Source: Gammaproteobacteria bacterium
GTDB taxonomy: Bacteria > Pseudomonadota > Gammaproteobacteria > UBA9214
Direction: 5' to 3'
Assembly (NCBI GenBank): GCA_029881775.1
Contig: JAOULY010000164.1
Location: 1-5,402 of the forward strand
Length of the DNA: 5,402 bases
Positions 1-5,402 of this stretch are shown one piece after another. Numbering within the stretch: position 1 is the first letter of the stretch; each line of letters starts with the position of its first letter. Below the pieces are notes generated by a model. It made no database searches and was not told the origin of the DNA. It saw nothing but the letters and a program-made list of their open reading frames with translations. A program made the position numbers and the translations under genes.

Positions 1-2120
<2,120 letters not shown>

Positions 2121-2124
2121 CTGC

Positions 2125-2130
2125 AGGGAG
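2125..2130 (+). promoter_or_regulatory. Shine-Dalgarno-like AGGGAG stranded upstream of lysC
   Basis: AGGGAG followed by an A-rich stretch lies 5 bases after the alaS stop. It looks like a ribosome binding site, but no start codon lies at normal distance; the palindromic repeat begins about 8 bases downstream. The next real gene start, lysC, is 106 bases away. I infer that it may be the ancestral lysC binding site displaced by insertion of the repeat. It could also be chance. Confidence 0.4.
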
Positions 2131-2138
2131 AAACAACG

Positions 2139-2223
2139 ATCATTGCGAGGAACCGGGTGACGAAGCAATCTCCAGACGACTGCTACAAGGTTACGGGGTT
2201 GCCGCGCTACGCTCGCACTGACG
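2139..2223. repeat. Imperfect palindromic (MITE/REP-like) intergenic repeat, about 85 bp
   Basis: The left end CATTGCGAG (2141-2149) is complementary to the right end CTCGCACTG (2212-2220) at 8 of 9 positions. Just inside, GCAATC (2165-2170) faces GGTTGC (2197-2202), so the whole stretch can fold back on itself imperfectly. The pattern CATTGCGAG...CGAAGCAATCTCC...GGGGTTGCCGCGC...CTCGC-NTG resembles a dispersed palindromic repeat that I recall from intergenic regions of several proteobacterial genomes; that is memory, not a search. It contains no ORF. It fills nearly all of the alaS-lysC gap and could act as a hairpin attenuator or RNA-stability element. The exact edges are uncertain by a few bases. 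Confidence 0.7.
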
Positions 2224-2236
2224 GCATGAAAAAATT

Positions 2237-3472
2237 ATGGCATTGATAGTTCAAAAATACGGTGGCACCTCGGTGGGTTCAACAGAACGCATCGGTGCGG
2301 TTGCCGACAAGGTCATCAAGTGGCGCGAGCAGGGTAATGACGTCGTTGTCGTGGTCTCGGCGATGAGCGGCGAGACCAATCGCCTGCTGGAACTGGCCAA
2401 TGCAATCTCGGCCCGGCCGGTTCCGCGTGAACTGGACGTGCTGCTATCGACCGGCGAGCAGGTGACCATTGCGCTACTCAGCATGGCATTGGAAGAACGC
2501 GGCTGTGCGGCCCGTTCCTATACCGGTTCGCAGGTACACATACGCACCGACAGTGCGCACAACAAGGCCAGGATTCGTGAAATCGATGACCAGCGAATCA
2601 ATGCCGACCTGGCCAAAGGGCGGGTCGTGGTGGTGGCCGGATTCCAGGGTGTCGACGAGGAAGGCAATATCACCACGCTGGGACGCGGTGGCTCGGATAC
2701 CACGGCGGTGGCACTGGCAGCGGCACTGAAGGCCGATGAGTGCCAGATCTATACCGATGTCGACGGGGTGTACACAACGGACCCGCGGGTGGTACCCGAG
2801 GCGCGTCGCCTGACGCGGATTACCTTCGAGGAAATGCTGGAGATGGCCAGCCTGGGTTCCAAGGTATTGCAAATCCGGTCGGTCAGTTTTGCCGGCCGTT
2901 ACAACGTGCCGTTGCGCGTGTTGTCCTCGTTCGAGGAAGGCGAGGGCACGTTGATCACGTATGAGGATGAAGAGATGGAACAGGCACTGATTTCCGGGAT
3001 TGCGTTTAATCGTGATGAAGCGAAACTGACGGTAGTGGGTGTGCCGGATACGCCGGGCGTTGCACACCAGCTGCTGGGGCCGGTGGCTGATGCCAATATT
3101 GAAGTGGACATGATCGTGCAGAACGTTGCGCCGGATGGGGCAACCACCGACTTTACCTTCACCGTGCACCGTAATGACTATGCGCGGGCGCTGGAAATCC
3201 TGCAGCGCATAGCCAGTGAACTGGGTGCAAGGCAAGTTTCCGGCGATGACAGGATCGTAAAAGTGTCGCTGGTCGGTGTCGGCATGCGCTCGCATGCCGG
3301 TATTGCCTCGACCATGTTCGGGGCGTTGGCCAAGGAAGGTGTCAATATCCGCATGATTTCCACTTCCGAGATCAAGATATCGGTCGTGGTCGATGAGAAA
3401 TACCTCGAGCTTGCCGTGCGGTCGCTGCACGAGGCTTTTGAGCTGGATCAGCCACCCGAAATCAAGAGTTAG
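2237..3472 (+). CDS. lysC: Aspartate kinase (aspartokinase), lysine-sensitive type with two ACT domains
   Basis: It phosphorylates L-aspartate with ATP to 4-aspartyl phosphate, the first step to lysine, threonine, methionine and diaminopimelate, in the cytoplasm. The 411 residues are full length for the monofunctional family. The amino-acid kinase domain covers about 1-245: KYGGTSVGS at 7-15 (Lys7 catalytic), STGEQ at 71-75, GRGGSDTTA at 149-157, and YTDVDGVYTTDPR at 172-184 in the nucleotide pocket. Two C-terminal ACT regions (about 264-335 and 343-405) provide feedback control by end-product amino acids; VPDTPGVA (269-276) and the SHAGIASTMF stretch (352-361) line up with effector-binding loops. 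The start is fixed by the canonical N-terminus MALIVQKYGGTS, although the sequence just before it, an A-rich GCATGAAAAAATT, has no good Shine-Dalgarno. Effector specificity (lysine alone or lysine plus threonine) cannot be read from the sequence. An internal ATG at codon 247 may yield a separate regulatory subunit. Confidence 0.97.
   Translation: MALIVQKYGGTSVGSTERIGAVADKVIKWREQGNDVVVVVSAMSGETNRLLELANAISARPVPRELDVLLSTGEQVTIALLSMALEERGCAARSYTGSQVHIRTDSAHNKARIREIDDQRINADLAKGRVVVVAGFQGVDEEGNITTLGRGGSDTTAVALAAALKADECQIYTDVDGVYTTDPRVVPEARRLTRITFEEMLEMASLGSKVLQIRSVSFAGRYNVPLRVLSSFEEGEGTLITYEDEEMEQALISGIAFNRDEAKLTVVGVPDTPGVAHQLLGPVADANIEVDMIVQNVAPDGATTDFTFTVHRNDYARALEILQRIASELGARQVSGDDRIVKVSLVGVGMRSHAGIASTMFGALAKEGVNIRMISTSEIKISVVVDEKYLELAVRSLHEAFELDQPPEIKS
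2963..2977 (+). promoter_or_regulatory. Possible internal translation start for an aspartokinase beta subunit
   Basis: Inside lysC, GAGG (2963-2966) lies 8 bases before an in-frame ATG (2975-2977), codon Met247, right at the linker between the kinase domain and the ACT domains. Starting there would give a 165-residue protein made only of the ACT regions. Some relatives, such as Bacillus subtilis aspartokinase II and Corynebacterium LysC, make an alpha2beta2 enzyme by exactly this kind of in-frame internal start. The spacing and position fit; use of the site is inferred. Confidence 0.4.
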
Positions 3473-3515
3473 CGTCCGTACATTCACGCCACGCAAGCAA
3501 TTGGAATTGATCTAA

Positions 3516-3545
3516 TTATTCTCTTCAGCTGGATTAATATATAAT
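3516..3545 (+). promoter_or_regulatory. Likely csrA promoter with consensus -10
   Basis: A perfect TATAAT (3540-3545) sits in an AT-rich stretch about 105 bases before csrA. The best -35 candidate, TTATTC at 3516-3521 with an 18-base spacer, is a poor match to TTGACA, so the promoter may depend on the -10 or on an activator. This would give csrA a transcript independent of lysC, with a leader of about 100 nt. Confidence 0.5.
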
Positions 3546-3635
3546 CAACTCGTTGTATTGCGTAAAGATGGCCCGGGTAAAGGGCTGCAGCGCGGCAGAA
3601 TAATAAATATGCCCCTCACAGGGATAAATTAGAAC

Positions 3636-3641
3636 AAGGAG
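3636..3641 (+). promoter_or_regulatory. csrA ribosome binding site overlapping a GGA motif (candidate CsrA self-binding site)
   Basis: AAGGAG lies 8 bases before the csrA ATG and fixes the start. Its context, GAACAAGGAGTTGT, is close to the CsrA SELEX consensus RUACARGGAUGU known from E. coli. A second GGA (3622-3624) lies at the edge of a small hairpin, CCCT-CAC-AGGG (3613-3623). E. coli CsrA represses its own translation through such leader sites, so self-repression is likely here by analogy. Confidence 0.6.
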
Positions 3642-3649
3642 TTGTAGGC

Positions 3650-3838
3650 ATGTTGATACTAACGAGAAGAGTGGGTGAGACCCTGATGGTCGGTGACGAC
3701 ATAACGGTAACCGTGCTGGGTGTCAAAGGAAACCAGGTCAGGATCGGTGTGAATGCGCCGAAAAATGTTGCTGTTCACCGCGAAGAAATTTTCGATCGGA
3801 TCAAGCAAGAGGAAAGCCAGAAAAACGGTACCAACTGA
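3650..3838 (+). CDS. csrA: Carbon storage regulator CsrA/RsmA, RNA-binding global regulator
   Basis: This small dimeric RNA-binding protein binds GGA motifs in hairpin loops of mRNA leaders, mostly blocking ribosome access, and is titrated by CsrB/RsmY-type small RNAs. The 62 residues match the family length (E. coli CsrA is 61). MLILTRRVGETLM at 1-13 carries the strand-1 RNA-binding residues Leu4 and Arg6. The core VLGVKGNQVRIGVNAPK (22-38) and VAVHREEI (40-47) are near-identical to E. coli, with Arg44, essential for RNA binding, present. The C-terminal tail (about 48-62, polar and charged) is variable, as is usual. The start is supported by the strong AAGGAG 8 bases upstream. It has its own likely promoter and a hairpin terminator. 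Its position between lysC and the tRNA-Ser/tRNA-Arg pair is the conserved gammaproteobacterial arrangement. Confidence 0.98.
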   Translation: MLILTRRVGETLMVGDDITVTVLGVKGNQVRIGVNAPKNVAVHREEIFDRIKQEESQKNGTN

Positions 3839-3886
3839 AACAAACGGCAGCCCGTAATAGCTGGCCGGCGTTGGTCATGCATGCTG

Positions 3887-3928
3887 AAACAGGCCGTCAC
3901 GCAGCTACGCGGCGGCCTGTTTGATTTA
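3887..3928 (+). terminator. Intrinsic terminator after csrA
   Basis: AAACAGGCCG (3887-3896) pairs perfectly over 10 bp with CGGCCTGTTT (3913-3922), closing a 16-base loop, and is followed by a short T-rich tail (TTGATTT). The hairpin starts 48 bases after the csrA stop. The A-rich left arm and T-rich right arm could let it work on both strands. Confidence 0.8.
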
Positions 3929-3991
3929 TGCGGTTCCATCACAAAATACCAACCAAAACAGCGGTTCTGGAATTCTGCTCACGGTTCCCGC

Positions 3992-4044
3992 TATAATCCA
4001 GCGCGGCAGATGGGCAGGCACTTGTGGGCAATGCCCGTTATAAT
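3992..4044 (+). promoter_or_regulatory. Two TATAAT boxes upstream of the tRNA-Ser region
   Basis: Two perfect -10 hexamers, TATAAT at 3992-3997 and at 4039-4044, each follow a CCCG stretch and are followed by CC and GC-rich sequence, as in stringently controlled stable-RNA promoters. I find no good -35 at 16-18 bases for either (the nearest are TGGAAT and AGGCAC), so which one is used is open. The second would start transcripts about 25 bases before the first tRNA-Ser copy. Confidence 0.5.
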
Positions 4045-4075
4045 CCCGGTCTTCCGGTTAGTAAGGTAATTGTCT

Positions 4076-4148
4076 GGAGAGGTGGCCGAGTGGCTGAAGG
4101 CGCTCCCCTGCCAAGGGAGTATGGGTTAAAAGCCCATCGAGGGTTCGA
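4076..4148 (+). pseudogene. Partial tRNA-Ser copy (73 nt), interrupted in the T loop, anticodon GCC
   Basis: These 73 bases equal the first 73 of the intact tRNA-Ser at 4278 except for one base: the anticodon is GCC (4110-4112) in place of GCT. The acceptor 5' strand GGAGAGG, D arm, anticodon arm, long variable arm (ATGGG paired with CCCAT) and the 5' side of the T arm are all kept. Identity stops after the TTCGA of the T loop, and the T-stem and acceptor 3' strands plus CCA are missing. No CCTCTCC partner for the acceptor stem occurs before the second copy, so it cannot fold as a normal tRNA. GCC is a glycine anticodon; on a serine tRNA body it would misread glycine codons, which is tolerable only because the copy is dead. 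I read it as a relic of a duplication or insertion. Confidence 0.85.
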
Positions 4149-4226
4149 GCCGAGCGCCGCAGGCGCGAGACAGCGTCGTCGCGAAGCGACGGCGACCCCG
4201 GAGGGGCGAGGACGTAAGGCCGAGTA
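4149..4226. repeat. GC-rich multi-hairpin element inserted in the tRNA-Ser copy
   Basis: The segment starts and ends with GCCGAG (4149-4154 and 4219-4224). Between these lie three small hairpins with three-base loops in a row: GCGCC-GCA-GGCGC (4154-4166), a stem of about 9 bp around GTCGC-GAA-GCGAC (core 4178-4190), and CCCC-GGA-GGGG (4196-4206). Taking out 4149-4226 would rejoin TTCGA to ATCCC, restoring 10 bases of the T arm as found in the intact tRNA-Ser, after which the sequence diverges again. This fits a small palindromic element inserted in the T loop, similar in style to the Rickettsia palindromic elements known to enter genes and RNAs. The family is not one I can name. The open frame crossing it is not a gene. 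Confidence 0.55.
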
Positions 4227-4277
4227 ATCCCGACCGGTGTTGTGTGATGCGCTGGTCTGATGACAGTTTTATTATTT

Positions 4278-4368
4278 GGAGAGGTGGCCGAGTGGCTGAA
4301 GGCGCTCCCCTGCTAAGGGAGTATGGGTTAAAAGCCCATCGAGGGTTCGAATCCCTCCCTCTCCGCCA
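4278..4368 (+). tRNA. tRNA-Ser, anticodon GCU (reads AGC/AGU)
   Basis: The full cloverleaf is visible. The acceptor GGAGAGG (4278-4284) pairs with CCTCTCC (4358-4364). The anticodon stem CTCCC/GGGAG encloses loop CTGCTAA with anticodon GCT at 4312-4314. The long class II variable arm ATGGG (4323-4327) pairs with CCCAT (4335-4339). The T stem GAGGG/CCCTC closes TTCGAAT. The discriminator is G4365, as expected for serine, and CCA is encoded at 4366-4368. I see no convincing promoter in the 50 bases just before it, so it probably shares a transcript with the broken copy upstream. Confidence 0.97.
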
Positions 4369-4371
4369 ATT

Positions 4372-4389
4372 CCCCCCCCCTTTTTTTTT
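4372..4389 (+). other. C9T9 homopolymer run after tRNA-Ser
   Basis: Nine C are followed at once by nine T, 3 bases after the encoded CCA of tRNA-Ser. The T run could help end transcription or serve as an RNase entry site for 3' trimming, but there is no dedicated hairpin in front of it. Runs like this vary in length by slippage and are prone to sequencing error, so the exact length is not reliable. Confidence 0.5.
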
Positions 4390-4404
4390 ATTATTAACAT
4401 CGCA

Positions 4405-4432
4405 ATGACAAAGAACGGCTTTTCTGTATAAT
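4405..4432 (+). promoter_or_regulatory. Promoter of tRNA-Arg
   Basis: ATGACA (4405-4410, five of six to the -35 consensus), a 16-base spacer and a perfect TATAAT (4427-4432) lie 18 bases before the tRNA-Arg gene. This is the best-formed promoter in the window and would start transcription about 10 bases upstream of the mature 5' end. Confidence 0.7.
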
Positions 4433-4450
4433 CCCTTTCTCCATTTTACT

Positions 4451-4527
4451 GCGCCCGTAGCTCAGCTGGATAGAGTACCTGGCTACGAACCAGGCGGTCG
4501 GAGGTTCGAATCCTTCCGGGCGCGCCA
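4451..4527 (+). tRNA. tRNA-Arg, anticodon ACG (reads CGN codons)
   Basis: Acceptor GCGCCCG (4451-4457) pairs with CGGGCGC (4517-4523); the D arm contains AGCTCAGCTGGATAGAGT. The anticodon stem CCTGG/CCAGG encloses loop CTACGAA, anticodon ACG. The T stem GGAGG/CCTTC has one G-T wobble and closes TTCGAAT. Discriminator G4524 is followed by encoded CCA. A34 of this isoacceptor is normally converted to inosine by TadA, which extends decoding to CGU, CGC and CGA. It has its own promoter and terminator. Confidence 0.97.
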
Positions 4528-4533
4528 AACAAG

Positions 4534-4561
4534 AAAGGCCCCTGATGGGGCCTTTGTTGTT
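4534..4561 (+). terminator. Intrinsic terminator after tRNA-Arg
   Basis: AAAGGCCCC (4534-4542) pairs perfectly over 9 bp with GGGGCCTTT (4547-4555) around a TGAT loop, followed by TTT-rich sequence (TTTGTTGTTT overall). It begins 6 bases after the CCA of tRNA-Arg. Confidence 0.88.
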
Positions 4562-4575
4562 TGGTGCTGATAATA

Positions 4576-4596
4576 AAAACCCGCTGAGCAGGTTTT
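4576..4596. terminator. Second hairpin, possible terminator on the opposite strand
   Basis: AAAACC (4576-4581) pairs with GGTTTT (4591-4596); the inner GC/GC pairs extend it with one C-A mismatch. On the minus strand the hairpin is followed by TTTTTATTAT, on the plus strand only by GGCC, so it would work better against transcripts arriving from the right. Confidence 0.4.
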
Positions 4597-4638
4597 GGCC
4601 TTGTGCCGGTTTTTTGTTTGGCTTGTTCGGAGGTTGAA

Positions 4639-4972
4639 GAGAACCTTTACCACGGGGTGTTTGCACCGAACAGTCCACATCGGGCCTGGGTCACGAAGGC
4701 GCGTCGGGGCAGGGTGCCAACCGCAAGGCATCGGATGAGGTAGAGGAGGACTGGCCGGTGGACCTCCGGTCTGCGATGACCTGTGCACAGTGCCTCAAGC
4801 GCGTATTCCGGATCGATGTTGAGACCTGTCAGGCTTGCGGCGGTGCGGTGAAGATCATCGCCAACATCAAGGGCCCGGTGTTGATCGGCAAGAATCTAGC
4901 GCATGTCGTGGAGACGGCGCCGGTCCATAAGTCGTGCGGTTGCCGAGGTCGCGTGCACTGTCCGACGGGTAG
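4639..4972 (+). pseudogene. IS91-family transposase, decayed C-terminal fragment with two frameshifts
   Basis: Three pieces in different frames together spell the end of an IS91/IS801-type Y2 (rolling-circle) transposase. Frame one from 4639 reads ENLYHGVFAPNSPHR and then AWVTKARRG to about 4709; the family pattern here is YHGVFAPNS-R. After an indel near 4710 the next frame reads GANRKASDE and then, from 4776, MTCAQCLKRVFRIDVETC and CGGAVKIIANI, matching the family's MTWAQRLKRVF-ID-ETC--CGG-VK-IA. The Trp and Arg of that motif are both replaced by Cys here. A second indel before 4937 leads to RLPRSRALSDG and a stop at 4970-4972, resembling the usual LP-SRAPP tail. The catalytic region is absent, so it cannot be active. 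The GTG-started open frame from 4758 is part of this relic, not a working gene. Family assignment is from remembered motifs. It follows directly on the tRNA-Arg terminator. Confidence 0.8.
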
Positions 4973-5200
4973 GTCGGAGAATTCACATATAACCCGGCCA
5001 GGATACCGGCCCGACAGGGATGAGGCAGTGTTGGCTGCGGCTGGTAGGACGGACCATCACTACGGGCAGAGGAAAAGGTTGGAGTCTCGGGTGGAAACTG
5101 GTTTGCGGGTGATCGGATCGCGGGTATTCAGCTGGATTCAAGCCAGGGTGCGAATGTGATAGCCGGTCACAGGCTGGTTTTCCCAAGCTACCCGGGTTAA
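4973..5200. other. About 230 bp with no recognisable gene
   Basis: Open frames here run across the transposase relic or are antisense to it and show no family resemblance. The stretch is likely the remaining 3' non-coding end of the IS91-type element plus decayed flank, judged only by position. I could not identify the element's terminal site. Confidence 0.35.
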
Positions 5201-5203
5201 TGT

Positions 5204-5238
5204 TGCTATGCTCTTGGTCATGCTTGGCATTTCTGCCA
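5204..5238 (+). promoter_or_regulatory. Candidate extended -10 promoter and inverted repeat before the last gene
   Basis: TGCTATGCT (5204-5212) fits an extended -10 box (TGnTATnnT) without a clear -35, giving a leader of about 50 nt. Downstream, TGGCA (5225-5229) and TGCCA (5234-5238) form an inverted repeat with a 4-base gap, which could be an operator half-site pair or a small leader hairpin. TTGGCA at 5224 could instead be a -35, but its matching -10 would place the start on top of the ribosome binding site. Confidence 0.3.
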
Positions 5239-5269
5239 GTAAACATACTAATACGAACAAGGAATAATT

Positions 5270-5402
5270 ATGGAAATAATGGCCAGTGTAAAACTACATG
5301 ATTGGATCGTGGAATTTAAGTGGTTTATGAGGCGCCTCCGATCGGCCGGTATGCTCGTAAGCCTGTTGGTTTGGAGCGCCAGTGCGACTGCCGGCCTGGA
5401 CC
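5270..5402 (+). CDS. Start of a probable secreted or periplasmic protein, cut by the window edge
   Basis: Only 44 codons are visible, so the function is unknown. The ATG at 5270 has AAGGAA (5259-5264) 5 bases upstream and is the best start. In-frame ATGs also occur at codons 4, 20 and 28. From Met20 the sequence has the form of a Sec signal peptide: basic RRLR, a hydrophobic stretch GMLVSLLVW, then small residues SASATAG with a likely cut after ATA or ASA. The 19 residues before Met20 (including HDWIVEFKWF) are an unusual amphipathic extension, so either the true start is Met20, which has only a weak AAGTGG upstream, or the n-region is long. No Cys follows the hydrophobic stretch, so it does not look like a lipoprotein. 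It follows mobile-element debris and is not in an operon with the genes to the left. Confidence 0.65.
   Translation, partial: MEIMASVKLHDWIVEFKWFMRRLRSAGMLVSLLVWSASATAGLD

Noticed and set aside
2474..3496. 340-codon minus-strand open frame inside lysC
   Set aside because: It is antisense to the conserved kinase and ACT motifs of lysC, has no family resemblance, and its length is explained by GC-rich codon use.
3881..4069. 62-codon plus-strand open frame after csrA
   Set aside because: It starts within the csrA terminator and runs through the tRNA promoter region; no ribosome binding site or resemblance to a protein.
4149..4226. Insert in tRNA-Ser as a self-splicing tRNA intron
   Set aside because: It is far too short for a group I intron, and the 3' acceptor strand needed to complete the tRNA is missing after it.
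2139..4226. CRISPR array or origin formed by the palindromic repeats
   Set aside because: The two repeat elements are single, about 2 kb apart and of different sequence; there are no regularly spaced direct repeats or DnaA-box clusters.
4024..4227. 67-codon open frame over the broken tRNA-Ser and palindromic element
   Set aside because: Its translation (GGRVAEGAPLPREYG and so on) is just the tRNA and hairpin sequence read as protein, a common annotation artefact.
4396..4411. CATCGCAATGACA as a remnant of the same palindromic repeat as in the lysC leader
   Set aside because: About ten bases resemble the repeat end, but no partner arm is present; the bases are better explained as the -35 region of the tRNA-Arg promoter.
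4394..4788. Minus-strand open frames containing GFEPPTAWFVARYSIQLSYGR-like text or KDSNLRPPGS
   Set aside because: These phrases are antisense translations of tRNA-Arg, seen often as false genes.
4758..5159. 133-codon GTG-started frame as a real zinc-ribbon protein with a CxxC pair
   Set aside because: The CxxCGG segment is the usual tail of IS91-type transposases; matching sequence continues in other frames on both sides, so it is a relic.

Overview
The window looks like a chromosomal segment of a GC-rich gammaproteobacterium. The basis is gene order and protein identity: alaS (alanyl-tRNA synthetase, 5' end cut off by the window), lysC (aspartate kinase), csrA (carbon storage regulator), tRNA-Ser(GCU), tRNA-Arg(ACG). 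This is the arrangement known from Pseudomonas and many other gammaproteobacteria. CsrA resembles the E. coli protein closely over its core. Everything lies on the + strand. The species cannot be named from the sequence.

Region by region: 1-2120 is the C-terminal four fifths of alaS. The gap 2121-2236 is almost filled by an imperfect palindromic repeat that opens with CATTGCGAG and closes with CTCGCACTG. It separates a good Shine-Dalgarno sequence from the lysC start. Then come lysC (2237-3472), a csrA leader with a consensus -10 box and a GGA motif overlapping the ribosome binding site, csrA (3650-3838) and its hairpin terminator. From about 3990 the window holds a stable-RNA cluster: two TATAAT boxes, an incomplete tRNA-Ser copy that ends in the T loop and has a GCC anticodon, a small GC-rich multi-hairpin element directly after the break, an intact tRNA-Ser(GCU), a C9T9 run, a promoter, tRNA-Arg(ACG) and a terminator.

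Downstream of the tRNA-Arg terminator the sequence becomes accessory in character. A decayed 3' fragment of an IS91-family transposase is read in three frames over about 330 bp, followed by about 230 bp with no recognisable gene. At the right edge begins a gene with an N-terminal secretion signal, cut off by the window.

The genes are mostly housekeeping: charging of tRNA-Ala, entry into lysine/threonine/methionine/diaminopimelate synthesis, global post-transcriptional control, and two tRNAs. I see no new multi-gene system. The unusual content is small-scale: the broken tRNA-Ser copy with its palindromic insert, the palindromic repeat in the lysC leader, and the mobile-element debris beside the tRNA genes.
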